Below, one piece after another: positions 24,265 to 33,805 of a stretch of DNA of 59,605 nucleotides; within the stretch, counting starts at the first letter, position 1, and every line of letters begins with the position of its first letter. The stretch is from assembly GCA_022599915.1 (NCBI GenBank), contig JAHZLH010000033.1, positions 1 to 59,605 on the forward strand, given 5' to 3'. The position numbers and the translations under genes were made by a program. Origin of the DNA: Actinomycetes bacterium. GTDB lineage: Bacteria > Actinomycetota > Actinomycetes > S36-B12 > GCA-2699445. The notes beneath the pieces are model-generated. The model had not been told where the DNA came from, did not search any database, and saw nothing but the letters and a program-made list of their open reading frames with translations.

Positions 24265-26166
24265 GTGGTGAAAAAGACCGAGCGCAGGAGCGACGTAGTC
24301 ATCAGATTCGCTGGGGATTCCGGCGATGGCATGCAGCTGACTGGTGACCGGTTCACCTCAGCGACCGCGTCATTCGGCAACGACCTATCCACCCTGCCGG
24401 ACTTTCCGGCTGAGATTCGCGCACCAGCCGGCACCCTGCCCGGCGTCTCGGCCTTCCAGATCCACTTTGCCGATCACGACATCATGACCCCAGGCGACGC
24501 ACCGGACGTCCTGGTGGCTATGAACCCCGCTGCGCTCAAAGCCAACCTCCATGACCTCGTTCGTGGCGGGACCGTCATCGTCAACACCGATGAGTTCAGC
24601 AAGCGCGCCATCCAGAAAGTCGGGTACGAGTCCGACCCGCTGACCGACGGCTCCTTGGACGCCTTCACAGTGCACCCGATTCCGCTCACATCGCTGACGG
24701 TCGGAGCGCTGGCTGACTTCGACGTCACCAAGAAGGAGGCGGAGCGAGCCAAAAACATGTTCGCGCTTGGGCTGTTGTCCTGGCTCTACAGCCGCCCGGT
24801 CGATCAGACCCGGGCCTTCCTGACTGAGAAGTTCGGCCGCAAGCCGGAAATTTTGGCAGCCAACCTAGCCGCGCTGGAAGCTGGCTGGTCGTTCGGGGAA
24901 ACTACCGAGGCATTTGCCGTCCAGTACGAAGTCGGCAAGGCCGCACTGCCCGCAGGTGTCTACCGCAACATCACTGGCAACTTGGCTCTCTCCTACGGCC
25001 TAGTAGCCGCCGCGCAGCGCAGCGGTCTGGGGATGTTCCTCGGCAGCTACCCCATCACGCCTGCGTCGGACATTCTGCACGAGCTCAGTCGTCACAAGCG
25101 GTTCGGTATCACCACCTTCCAGGCGGAAGACGAGATTGCCGGTATCGGTGCCGCGCTGGGCGCATCCTATGGCGGCGCTATCGGCGTCACCACCACCAGC
25201 GGCCCCGGCCTCGCCTTGAAGTCCGAAACGCTGGGCTTGGCAGTCGCGCTGGAGTTACCGCTGCTGGTGATCGACGTGCAACGGGGCGGACCCTCCACCG
25301 GTCTGCCGACCAAGACCGAACAGTCAGACCTGCTGCAGGCAATGTTCGGCCGCAACGGCGAGGCCCCGGTGCCGATCGTTGCCCCCCGCTCCCCTGGCGA
25401 TTGCTTCTACGCCGCCATCGAGGCGGTTCGCATCGCCACTACTTACCGCACCCCGGTGCTGTTGCTGTCTGACGGTTACTTGGCCAACGGAGCCGAGCCG
25501 TGGCGACTGCCCGACCTGACGGCACTACCCGATCTGAGCGTCACTTTCGCCAGCGAGCCGAACGACACCGACGACAACGGCGAGCCGGTCTTCCAGCCGT
25601 TCTTGCGTGACCCGGATACGTTGGCCCGGCCATGGGCGGTGCCAGGTACACCGGGCTTGGAGCACCGTATCGGCGGCATCGAAAAGGCTGACGTCACCGG
25701 CGCGATCTCCTACGACCCTGACAACCACGACCACATGGTGCGTACCCGGCAGGCCAAGGTGGACGGGATCGCCGCCAGTATTGACCCGCTAGCGGTCGAC
25801 GACCCGACGGGCGAAGCCGACGTCTTGGTGTTGGGCTGGGGCTCTACCTACGGACCGATTTCGGCGGCTTGCCGAAAGATTCGCGAGGAAGGCCACCACG
25901 TGGCTCAGGCGCATCTCCGCCACCTGAATCCGTTCCCGGCTAATACCGGTGAAGTGCTGCGCCGGTACCGGCGAGTCATCATCCCCGAGATGAACCTCGG
26001 CCAGTTGGCGATGCTGATCAGAGCCAAGTACCTGGTAGATGCACAGCCATACAACCAAGTGCGCGGACTGCCGTTCCGTTCCGAGGAACTCGCGGACGTG
26101 ATTCGCGCTGAAATGTCCGATCCCGGGACCGGGATCTCCACCCTGACCGAGGAGAGCTTGGCATGA
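24265..26166 (+). CDS. korA: 2-oxoglutarate:ferredoxin oxidoreductase, fused gamma-alpha subunit
   Basis: With KorB, decarboxylates 2-oxoglutarate to succinyl-CoA, passing electrons to ferredoxin. 633 residues: the N-terminal gamma domain (about 9-210) opens VVIRFAGDSGDGMQLTGDRF. The alpha domain starts near 235 with GNLALSYGLVAAAQRSGLGMFLGSYPITPASDIL. It includes FQAEDEIAGIGAALGASYGG and TTTSGPGLALKSETLGLAV, then the C-terminal segment from about 520. The gamma-alpha fusion is usual for actinobacterial KorA. Start is GTG 24265 with GAGGAA upstream. It overlaps korB by four bases. Specificity for 2-oxoglutarate over other 2-oxoacids is inferred from overall family resemblance. Confidence 0.93.
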   Translation: MVKKTERRSDVVIRFAGDSGDGMQLTGDRFTSATASFGNDLSTLPDFPAEIRAPAGTLPGVSAFQIHFADHDIMTPGDAPDVLVAMNPAALKANLHDLVRGGTVIVNTDEFSKRAIQKVGYESDPLTDGSLDAFTVHPIPLTSLTVGALADFDVTKKEAERAKNMFALGLLSWLYSRPVDQTRAFLTEKFGRKPEILAANLAALEAGWSFGETTEAFAVQYEVGKAALPAGVYRNITGNLALSYGLVAAAQRSGLGMFLGSYPITPASDILHELSRHKRFGITTFQAEDEIAGIGAALGASYGGAIGVTTTSGPGLALKSETLGLAVALELPLLVIDVQRGGPSTGLPTKTEQSDLLQAMFGRNGEAPVPIVAPRSPGDCFYAAIEAVRIATTYRTPVLLLSDGYLANGAEPWRLPDLTALPDLSVTFASEPNDTDDNGEPVFQPFLRDPDTLARPWAVPGTPGLEHRIGGIEKADVTGAISYDPDNHDHMVRTRQAKVDGIAASIDPLAVDDPTGEADVLVLGWGSTYGPISAACRKIREEGHHVAQAHLRHLNPFPANTGEVLRRYRRVIIPEMNLGQLAMLIRAKYLVDAQPYNQVRGLPFRSEELADVIRAEMSDPGTGISTLTEESLA

Positions 26167-27212
26167 CCACTTCGGAACTGCCCGCCCTGTCGCTGATCCC
26201 CAAGACTGATGAGCCGCAGAAGGCTAAAGACTTCAAGAGCGACCAAGAGGTCCGCTGGTGCCCCGGCTGTGGCGACTACGCCATCCTGGCAGCCGTCCAG
26301 GGCTTCCTACCCAGCCTGGGGCTGCGTCGGGAGAATATCGTGTTCGTGTCCGGAATCGGTTGCTCCAGCCGGTTCCCGTACTACATGAACACCTACGGGA
26401 TGCACTCGATCCATGGCCGCGCACCAGCCATCGCCACCGGACTTTCTGTCTCGCGACCGGATCTGTCGGTCTGGGTGATCACCGGTGACGGTGATGCATT
26501 ATCGATTGGTGGCAACCACCTGATGCACGCCCTGCGGCGTAACGTGAATCTGAAGATTCTGCTGTTCAATAACCGCATTTATGGTCTGACCAAGGGCCAG
26601 TACTCCCCCACGTCGGAGTCCGGAAAGATCACTAAGTCGACGCCGCATGGTTCGCTGGATCACCCGTTCAATCCGGTGTCGCTGGCGCTGGGGGCAGAGG
26701 CCACCTTCGTCGCTCGCACTATCGATTCCGACCGCAAGCACTTAACTGAGGTACTCGCCGCCGCAGCCGCTCACGAGGGCTCTGCGCTGGTGGAGATCTA
26801 CCAGAACTGCAACATCTTCAACGATGGCGCTTTCGAAGCGGTCAAGAGTCCACAAACTCGCGACAGCCATCTCATCCGACTTCAACACGGTGAGCCGATC
26901 CGGTTCGGCGAGAACGACGAACGAGCCGTGGTACGCGACACCGATGGTCAGATTCGGGCGATGTCCGGAGCCCCCGACGCCGACGTACTGATCCACGATG
27001 CCCATGCTGAGGATCCCGGGGTGGCATTCGCGCTGTCCCGGCTGGCCGACTACGAGACGCTGGACCGGACCGCCATCGGGGTGTTCCGGGACGTCCAACG
27101 GCCGTCCTACGATCGGCTGGCTCGCCAGCAGATGGCCGCAGCCGGCGACCCGGCAGACTCCGCTGACTTGGAAAAACTGCTGGCCGGCCCGGACACCTGG
27201 ACCGTCGCCTAG
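26163..27212 (+). CDS. korB: 2-oxoglutarate:ferredoxin oxidoreductase, beta subunit
   Basis: Thiamine-diphosphate and iron-sulfur subunit, 349 residues. CPGCGDYAIL gives Cys33 and Cys36; with Cys67 (GIGCSS) and Cys216 (NCNIFND) these are the four ligands expected for the single [4Fe-4S] cluster. The TPP site is GDGDALSIGGNH (108-119) followed by NNRIYGLTKGQYSPTS (136-151). The ATG overlaps the korA stop (ATGA), so the subunits are translationally coupled. The next gene on the opposite strand begins its stop codon at the very next base. Confidence 0.95.
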   Translation: MTTSELPALSLIPKTDEPQKAKDFKSDQEVRWCPGCGDYAILAAVQGFLPSLGLRRENIVFVSGIGCSSRFPYYMNTYGMHSIHGRAPAIATGLSVSRPDLSVWVITGDGDALSIGGNHLMHALRRNVNLKILLFNNRIYGLTKGQYSPTSESGKITKSTPHGSLDHPFNPVSLALGAEATFVARTIDSDRKHLTEVLAAAAAHEGSALVEIYQNCNIFNDGAFEAVKSPQTRDSHLIRLQHGEPIRFGENDERAVVRDTDGQIRAMSGAPDADVLIHDAHAEDPGVAFALSRLADYETLDRTAIGVFRDVQRPSYDRLARQQMAAAGDPADSADLEKLLAGPDTWTVA

Positions 27213-28337
27213 TCAGCGTTCCAGTCGCAAGAAGCGACGGGCACGCTTGCTCGTGGCGGGCTGCCTTTCTTTCAACTTTTGCACCTTGCCACGCAGCCGG
27301 TCGATCTTGCGTTGCTGCTCTTCCTCACGGTCGAGTGATCGCCCCAGTAGTGCCGCTAGCATGCCAGCAGCCAGATCTACCGGGATCAGCTCCGATTCCG
27401 GTGCCGCGGGGGAATCTGGTCCCGTTCCCCGCCACAGTAATTCTGGATCCCCGATCACCTGACTGCGGGAACTGCGCAGCAACTCCACGACATCACGTTG
27501 TCGCCTCTCCACTTCGCCGCGCACGGATTCAGGTAGTGCCAATTTGGCTTCGTCCGGAAGCGGCTGGCGTTCTTCGATAATCCGGGCATACACCCCGCGG
27601 CGAACCCACTGGATTTGCTGTTTCGCCGTGATCCCGAGATCTGCCGCTCGTCGATTCAGCGCGAGGGCCAGGTCCGATTCGGGACCAGTCATGGATCGGT
27701 TTGCCCGATCAGGTGTGACCAATGTGCCACTGCTGATGCCGGCCGCACGTTCGAAGCCGCGTAGCAGGATGTCTGGATCCCTAGGATCTGGAACTAGGAT
27801 TACGACGCGATCTTCGCCGACAACCTCTTGCCAGAGTTGAATAAGTGCCAAATGATCAACGGATTGCCAAGACACATGGTCTCGGCCGCTCCGAAATAGA
27901 TCGTCAGTCCATGGCGCGAGTTCCGCCGCGGTCCCACACTTCACATGCTGTTGCCAGAGGCTGGGAATGATAGTGGCGAGCGGTCGCAGCGTAATCAGTA
28001 TCCGTACCGGACCACCCAACTCGGCGACAAGTTCTGGAGCCAGCTGTCGATCCGCCCGATCAAGATACTCACTGCTGATAATCGCTGGTTGGTCGCTCTC
28101 AACTATTTCGGCGATTAGCTGCTGCCAGAGTTCGGGGGAACCATCCACTCGTTGCCGAGTAGCTTGGTAGTGGTTGGCGGCAGTACCCGGGTACAGAATC
28201 GACTGCGCAGCCAACTTTGGTCGCGCGGCGGCCAAGCTATGTTGCAGCGCCGTGGTGCCGGTCTTGTGCGGGCCGATGTGCATCAGCACACCGCCGTCAT
28301 CCCACCAGGGTTCGGAGCTCGCGGTCTCATCGGGCAC
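27213..28337 (-). CDS. Sulfotransferase-like P-loop protein
   Basis: 374-residue protein, with the clearest recognisable motif near the N-terminus: HIGPHKTGTTALQ (20-32), the 5'-phosphosulfate-binding loop of PAPS-dependent sulfotransferases. A second family-like block is ILITLRPLATIIPSLWQQ (about 130-148), resembling the 3'-phosphate-binding R-x7-S region. The last 60 residues are a charged, Lys/Arg-rich, probably helical tail. Start GTG 28337. It lies tail to tail with korB, with no intervening base. No sulfate-activation or glycan genes are near, so acceptor and cellular role are unknown; the function is inferred from the loop only. Confidence 0.7.
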   Translation of the reverse strand: MPDETASSEPWWDDGGVLMHIGPHKTGTTALQHSLAAARPKLAAQSILYPGTAANHYQATRQRVDGSPELWQQLIAEIVESDQPAIISSEYLDRADRQLAPELVAELGGPVRILITLRPLATIIPSLWQQHVKCGTAAELAPWTDDLFRSGRDHVSWQSVDHLALIQLWQEVVGEDRVVILVPDPRDPDILLRGFERAAGISSGTLVTPDRANRSMTGPESDLALALNRRAADLGITAKQQIQWVRRGVYARIIEERQPLPDEAKLALPESVRGEVERRQRDVVELLRSSRSQVIGDPELLWRGTGPDSPAAPESELIPVDLAAGMLAALLGRSLDREEEQQRKIDRLRGKVQKLKERQPATSKRARRFLRLER

Positions 28338-28433
28338 AACCCCATCCTAGCCAGCCAGCTAGTTCGGCTGGCATTGCCGACCACTTCAGCAATGCTGCTG
28401 TTTTCCGGCGGCAACGGGACCTAGAGTCGAAGC

Positions 28434-29606
28434 ATGAACCCGGAGTTCAGCACTGCGGAGCGCGTTGCGCTCGCGGAAACAGTACGTAAGTTCACCGCTG
28501 AGCAGATCGCACCGCAGCTAGCCGACTGGGAATCTACGGGTGACATACCCACCGAACTGCACAAGCGCGCCGCTGACCTCGGCATCCTCGGTATTGGCTT
28601 CCCTGAATCACTTGGCGGCTCCGGCGGCGACACTGTGGACAGTCTGATCGTGGTGGAGTCGATCCTGGCCGCTGGCGGTTCGGGCGGAATCGTGGCAGGA
28701 CTACTCACCCATGGCATTGCCACCCCTCACATTGTGGATGAGGCGCAACGACGACGCGATGTTGGAGACACAGCAGAAGCGGAACTGCTGGAGCGGGAAT
28801 TTATTGCTCCGGTCCTGGCTGGGGAACGGATCGCAGCGCTGGGAGTGACTGAGCCAGACGGCGGCTCTGATGTTGCGCAACTACGCACTCGGGCCGTCCG
28901 AGACGGTGATGACTACCTGATCACTGGAGCCAAGACCTACATCACCTCGGCCGCACGCGCTGATCATGTTGTGGTGGCCGCCCGCACTGGCGATCAGGGG
29001 GCCGGCGGTATTTCACTGCTCGTGGTTCCCACTGACTCTCCCGGGTTCACCGTGGTCCGTCGGCTGGACAAGATGGGGTGGCGCTGCAGCGACACCGCTG
29101 AGCTATCCCTTGACAACGTCCGAGTGCCAGCGACCCACCTGCTCGGTGCCGAACGAGGCTTCGCCTCCCTCGCGCACCATTTCGTCGCGGAACGACTCAC
29201 ACTGGCAGCCACTGGGTACGCCACCGGTCAGCGTTGCTTGGATCTGGCTCGAGAGTGGACTGGCCAACGAGAAACTTTTGGCCGGCCGCTGGTATCCCGA
29301 CAGGTGGTTCGCCACACCCTCGCCGAAATGCATCGACAAGTAGATACCGCTCGGGTCTACACCCGAGCGGTGGCAGCGGACCATGCAGCTGGCCGCGATG
29401 GCACCTTGGCCGCCGTCATGGCAAAACAAACTGGGGTGGCGGCGGGCGAATACGCTGCCGACCGAGCCGTGCAACTCTTCGGCGGTGCGGGATACATGAC
29501 CGGCACCGAAGTGGAGATGCACTATCGCGATGTTCGAATTTTGGGGATCGGCGGCGGGTCCACCGAGGTAATGATTGACCTCGCGACCCGGCTACTCGAT
29601 CTGTAG
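28434..29606 (+). CDS. Acyl-CoA dehydrogenase family protein
   Basis: FAD-dependent alpha,beta-dehydrogenation of an acyl-CoA. 390 residues, full length. LGVTEPDGGSDVAQLRTRA (136-154) and ITGAKTYITSAARADHVVVAART (163-185) are the ACAD signature blocks, and QLFGGAGYM plus YRDVRILGIGGGSTEVM form the C-terminal block. The position of the medium-chain catalytic Glu is Gly here; instead Glu253 in VAERLTLAATGYATGQ aligns by eye with the catalytic Glu of isovaleryl-CoA dehydrogenase-type enzymes. Substrate, possibly branched, is inferred. Divergent from the sulfotransferase-like gene, 96 bp apart, and convergent with the prenyl synthase gene. Confidence 0.88.
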   Translation: MNPEFSTAERVALAETVRKFTAEQIAPQLADWESTGDIPTELHKRAADLGILGIGFPESLGGSGGDTVDSLIVVESILAAGGSGGIVAGLLTHGIATPHIVDEAQRRRDVGDTAEAELLEREFIAPVLAGERIAALGVTEPDGGSDVAQLRTRAVRDGDDYLITGAKTYITSAARADHVVVAARTGDQGAGGISLLVVPTDSPGFTVVRRLDKMGWRCSDTAELSLDNVRVPATHLLGAERGFASLAHHFVAERLTLAATGYATGQRCLDLAREWTGQRETFGRPLVSRQVVRHTLAEMHRQVDTARVYTRAVAADHAAGRDGTLAAVMAKQTGVAAGEYAADRAVQLFGGAGYMTGTEVEMHYRDVRILGIGGGSTEVMIDLATRLLDL

Positions 29607-29613
29607 CACCGCG

Positions 29614-30615
29614 CTAGCCGGTGCGTTCGACCACGTAGTCACACATTTGCCGCAACGCTGCTGTTGCCGGGATTTGCGGCAAGGAATCCAAACAGCCGGC
29701 TGCCTCTCGCGCCCAACGCGTGGCCTCACTGCGTGCTTGGTCAATGGCCGGGTGACTACGCAGCAGGGCGAGTGCCTCCGTGTGTTCATCATCATCAGGC
29801 AACGGGCGTGTCAGCAAATCCTGCAACCGATCCGAAGGTTCACCAGCAAGCGCCAACAACGCAGTCAGCGTGGGCACTCCCTCACGCAGATCCGTACCCG
29901 GTGTTTTGCCGGACGAACTAGTTTCGCTGGTGAGATCCACCAAGTCGTCCGCCAGTTGGAAAGCCACACCGATTCGTTCCCCAAACCGGGTCAGCGCGTC
30001 CACTTCGGCCTCGGCGGCTCCAGACAGCATCGATCCGAATCGAGCGGAAGTGGCGATCAGACTTCCGGTCTTATCGGCCAGTACCCCGATGTGATGGTCG
30101 ACTGCCGACGCGTCATCGGCTGGCCCCACCGTCTCACGAATCTGCCCCACACACAGCCGCTCGAAAGTCCGTGCTTGCAGTCGGACTGCCTCGGGCCCTA
30201 AATCGGCCAAAATGTCGGAGGCGCGGGCGAAGAGGAAGTCTCCGGTGAGAATGGCAATCGCGTTTCCCCACCGCTGATTTGCCGACTCCGCGCCTCGGCG
30301 TCGGGTGGCCTCGTCCATGACATCGTCGTGGTACAGCGTGGCTAAGTGCGTCAGTTCTACTACCGCAGCAGCCGGGATAACTCCCGGCGCTGCCGGATCA
30401 CCATATTCGGCGGCCAGCAGGACCAGCAACGGGCGAAAACGCTTGCCGCCAGCACGCACCAAGTGCTGGGAGGCACCAGTTACGAAGTCATCGCTGCTTT
30501 TGACCGCATCGTCCAAGCGGGCTTCTACCGACGCCAACCCTTCGAGCAGCCGCGATTCCAGCTGATCGTCAGCCACGTTGAAGCCCAACGTCACTGTCGT
30601 CGCAAAACCCGCCAT
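29614..30615 (-). CDS. Trans-polyprenyl diphosphate synthase, probably for the menaquinone side chain
   Basis: Condenses isopentenyl diphosphate with an allylic primer. 333 residues. First aspartate-rich motif LYHDDVMDEATRRRG (about 95-109), second FQLADDLVDLTSE (about 215-227), both DDxxD type; HLVRAGGKRFRPLLVLLAAE lies upstream. Residues before the first motif (LTHLATLYHDD) are small or medium, consistent with a long-chain product. It follows nuoN by 71 bp on the same strand, with a weak GTCCG/CGGAC hairpin between, and all men genes are nearby, so the menaquinone tail is the likely product. Chain length cannot be read reliably. Confidence 0.9.
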   Translation of the reverse strand: MAGFATTVTLGFNVADDQLESRLLEGLASVEARLDDAVKSSDDFVTGASQHLVRAGGKRFRPLLVLLAAEYGDPAAPGVIPAAAVVELTHLATLYHDDVMDEATRRRGAESANQRWGNAIAILTGDFLFARASDILADLGPEAVRLQARTFERLCVGQIRETVGPADDASAVDHHIGVLADKTGSLIATSARFGSMLSGAAEAEVDALTRFGERIGVAFQLADDLVDLTSETSSSGKTPGTDLREGVPTLTALLALAGEPSDRLQDLLTRPLPDDDEHTEALALLRSHPAIDQARSEATRWAREAAGCLDSLPQIPATAALRQMCDYVVERTG

Positions 30616-30686
30616 GACTAAAGCCTAATACCAACTGCCGAAGTCCGCTTTCGGACCTCCACTACTGTCCTCAGTCACCACGCACG

Positions 30687-32246
30687 TCACCGCAAGAAAA
30701 TGTCCGCCTGCGCCGCCCAATCCAACACCGGTTGCGGGAAAACTCCGAGAACCAGGGTGACTGCAACACCCAAGGCGATCGCAGTCCGGCTGAAACCGGA
30801 CGGCACCGCGACGGACGGCCCATCACCCACCGGATCGGACAGGAACATCACCACAACGACGCGGATGTAGAAGAACGCAGCGATCGCAGAAGCAAGCACA
30901 GCCAGGAGTACTAGCCAGCCTTCGCCGGCAGCAGCGGCAGCAGCGAACACTGAGAACTTGCCGATGAACCCAGCGGTCAGCGGTATACCTGCAAACGACA
31001 GCAAGAACAGCGCAAACGCGCCTGCCAGCCAGGGATTAGTCCGGCCCAGACCACGCCAATTCTCCAGCGCAGTATTCTCCCCGGTGTCGTCGCGGACCAA
31101 CATCACCACACCGAAAGCACCAACCGTCGCCAACCCGTAGGTAACGAGGTAGAACATGGTGGCAGCGAGACCTTCTGGTGTCACCGCGATGACTCCCAAC
31201 AGCAGGAAGCCGGCGTGCGCAATCGAGGAATAGGCCAGCATGCGCTTGATGTCGTTTTGCACCAAAGCGACGATCGAGCCCGCAAAGAAGGTGAGGGCCG
31301 CGATGACCCAAAACGCTGGTCGCCAATCCCAACTTGATCCAGCAAATGCCACATACATCAATCGCAGCAGCGCACCAAACGCCGCCACCTTGACGCCAGC
31401 GGCCATGAAGCCGGTGATTGGCGTCGGCGCACCCTGATAGACGTCCGGCGCCCACGAGTGGAACGGCACTGCCGCCACCTTGAAGAGCATGCCAACCGCG
31501 ATCATCGCGATCCCGCCCAGCAGTAGTCCGCTGGTCTGCGGCTGAGCGGTGATCTGTTCGGCGATGCCGCCGAGGTTCACCGTCCCGGCAAACCCGTAGA
31601 CCAGTGCCGCACCGTAGAGGAAGAAGGCCGAGGAGAACGCTCCCAGCAGGAAGTACTTCAGCGCGGACTCTTGGCTCAGCAGTCGACGCCGCCGCGCCAT
31701 CCCAGCCAGCAGATACAGTGGCAAACTCATGATTTCTAATGCCACGAACATCGTCAGCAAGTCATTGCTCGCCGGGAAGAGCATCATGCCGCCCACGGCG
31801 AAGAGGAACAGGGGCCACACTTCCGTCTGCAAATAGCCGCGCGCAGTGAACTGACGTTCGTCCTCAGAGCCCGGCATAGCCGAGGCACGGGCAGCAAACG
31901 CGTCACCGCTCGGGTCGATCTTACGTTCCGCCATAGTTAGCGCCGCTAGCAACGACACCAGCAAAATGCCGCCCTGCAAGAACAGCGCCGGGCCGTCCAC
32001 GACTGCGGCTCCCGCGACAACTGGGCCACCTGAGCCGGCGGCGAGTACGACCAGCACAAACGCCACGATCAGCGACGCAAATGTCAGCGTCAGCTGCACT
32101 GGACGACGAGCGTCCCGTGGCATGAACGCCTCAATCAGCACCCCAATCGCGGCTGCGCCCATTACAACCGCCATGGGACCGAGCAGCACCCAGTCCAGTT
32201 CCGGCATCTCGATGGGAGGGAACTCCTCCAACGGCAAGCCGATCAT
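30687..32246 (-). CDS. nuoN: NADH-quinone oxidoreductase subunit N
   Basis: Antiporter-like membrane subunit of complex I, 519 residues with about 14 hydrophobic segments. ALEIMSLPLYLLAG carries the TM5 glutamate; HSWAPDVYQGAPTPITGFMAAGVKVAAFGALLRL is the conserved TM7-8 block with its lysine. The C-terminus has LPLTAGFIGKF-like sequence (IPLTAGFIGKFSVF). ATG 32246 overlaps the nuoM stop by four bases. Last gene of the nuo operon. Confidence 0.96.
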   Translation of the reverse strand: MIGLPLEEFPPIEMPELDWVLLGPMAVVMGAAAIGVLIEAFMPRDARRPVQLTLTFASLIVAFVLVVLAAGSGGPVVAGAAVVDGPALFLQGGILLVSLLAALTMAERKIDPSGDAFAARASAMPGSEDERQFTARGYLQTEVWPLFLFAVGGMMLFPASNDLLTMFVALEIMSLPLYLLAGMARRRRLLSQESALKYFLLGAFSSAFFLYGAALVYGFAGTVNLGGIAEQITAQPQTSGLLLGGIAMIAVGMLFKVAAVPFHSWAPDVYQGAPTPITGFMAAGVKVAAFGALLRLMYVAFAGSSWDWRPAFWVIAALTFFAGSIVALVQNDIKRMLAYSSIAHAGFLLLGVIAVTPEGLAATMFYLVTYGLATVGAFGVVMLVRDDTGENTALENWRGLGRTNPWLAGAFALFLLSFAGIPLTAGFIGKFSVFAAAAAAGEGWLVLLAVLASAIAAFFYIRVVVVMFLSDPVGDGPSVAVPSGFSRTAIALGVAVTLVLGVFPQPVLDWAAQADIFLR

Positions 32247-33805
32247 GGCTGGCTCCCCTCGGCGACGGGACTCATTACAGTTTCCGGATCAGTCGACCCG
32301 GTCCATTCCAGGGTGTTAGCGACGGCTGGTTCCAAGACATCCAACACCGGAGCCGGGTAGAAGCCAAGGAATACCACCAAAGCGATAATCGGGGCGAGTA
32401 CCCAGCGTTCCCGCAGGTTCAGATCTGGCATTCCCCGCACTTGCTCCGTTTCCGGGCCAGTCATGGTGCGCTGGTACAGCAGCAAGACGTATAGCGCAGC
32501 GAAAACGATGCCCAGCGTGGCGCCCGCCCCCAACCAGGGGCTGACGGTAAAGGCACCCAGCAGCACCAGGAACTCGGAGACGAAGGTGCTCAAACCAGGC
32601 AGCGCCAGCGCCGTTAGTCCGGCGATCAGGAACATGCCGGCCAACACCGGTGCCGGTTTCACCACACCACCGTAGTCAGCCACGTTGGCAGACTTCCGCC
32701 GCACAATCATGAACCCAGCCACCATGAATAACAACGCGGTGCTGAGGCCGTGACCCAGCATGTAGAGCCCAGCCCCGACCTGACCCTGCGACGTGAAGAC
32801 AAAGATGCCCAGGGTGATGAAGCCGAAGTGCGAGATCGACACATAACCGAAGAGTCGCTTCATGTCGGTCTGGCCGATCGCGGCCAACGCGCCGTAGAAG
32901 ATACCGATGACCGACACCGCAATGATGATCGGGGCATAGGTTTGCGAAGCTTCCGGGAACAGCGGCAGACAAAGCCGCAGCATGCCATAGGTGCCGATCT
33001 TGTCGAGCACCCCGATCAACAGCACGGCCGTGCCCGGGGTTGACGAACCGGCAGCATCCGGCAACCAGGTATGTACCGGCCACAGTGGGGCTTTAATCGC
33101 GAACGCGAGGAAGAAGCCCCAGAACATCAGGTTCTCCAGCACCGGGTCCATGTCCATACCGATCAGTTCCGGCAGGTACAACGTCGGGGAGCCCAGCGTT
33201 TCGGAGGCGACGAACCACAGCATCACCAATGCGGCCAGCATGACCAGGCCACCAGCGAGGCTGTAGATCAGGAACTTCACCGACGCATACGTGCGCCGAC
33301 CAGTGCCATAGCGACCGATCATGAAGTAGACCGGAATCAGGATGGCCTCAAATAAGAAGTAGAACAGGAAGACATCCAGCGCCACGAAGACGCCGATCAT
33401 CATCGTTTCCAGCAGCAGCACCAACGCGAAGTAGCCGCGAACCGATCCGGGCTTTTGCTTGTCGGTAGTGGGAAGCCCAGCGGTATCTTCCACGTCATTC
33501 CAACCGGCGATGATCACCAGTGGTACCAGCAGCGTGGCAAGGAAGACCAAGACTAGGGCCAAGCCGTCAACACCGACCGAGTAGGTCAATCCCAGCGACG
33601 GGATCCACTCGTGGCTCTCGACTAACTGGTAGGTGGCCGAAGAGGAGACGTCATATTGGGTGATGGCGTACACCCCAACACCGAAGGTGGCAACGGCGAA
33701 GAACAGCGCAATCTGCTTAGCCCGAGCAGCACTTTGTCCAGAACCAAATGCAACGACCAGTGAGCCGATAAGTGGGACAAGAGCCAGAATCGTCAAGGTA
33801 CCCAT
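32243..33805 (-). CDS. nuoM: NADH-quinone oxidoreductase subunit M
   Basis: Antiporter-like proton-pumping subunit, 520 residues from ATG 33805, which overlaps the nuoL stop by one base (TGATG). FYFLFEAILIPVYFMIG contains the TM5 glutamate; HTWLPDAAGSSTPGTAVLLIGVLDKIGTYGMLRL is the TM7-8 block, with the actinobacterial LDKIG variant. LPGLSTFVSEFLVLLGAF marks the later helices. A GTG 9 bp upstream is an alternative start. Confidence 0.96.
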   Translation of the reverse strand: MGTLTILALVPLIGSLVVAFGSGQSAARAKQIALFFAVATFGVGVYAITQYDVSSSATYQLVESHEWIPSLGLTYSVGVDGLALVLVFLATLLVPLVIIAGWNDVEDTAGLPTTDKQKPGSVRGYFALVLLLETMMIGVFVALDVFLFYFLFEAILIPVYFMIGRYGTGRRTYASVKFLIYSLAGGLVMLAALVMLWFVASETLGSPTLYLPELIGMDMDPVLENLMFWGFFLAFAIKAPLWPVHTWLPDAAGSSTPGTAVLLIGVLDKIGTYGMLRLCLPLFPEASQTYAPIIIAVSVIGIFYGALAAIGQTDMKRLFGYVSISHFGFITLGIFVFTSQGQVGAGLYMLGHGLSTALLFMVAGFMIVRRKSANVADYGGVVKPAPVLAGMFLIAGLTALALPGLSTFVSEFLVLLGAFTVSPWLGAGATLGIVFAALYVLLLYQRTMTGPETEQVRGMPDLNLRERWVLAPIIALVVFLGFYPAPVLDVLEPAVANTLEWTGSTDPETVMSPVAEGSQP

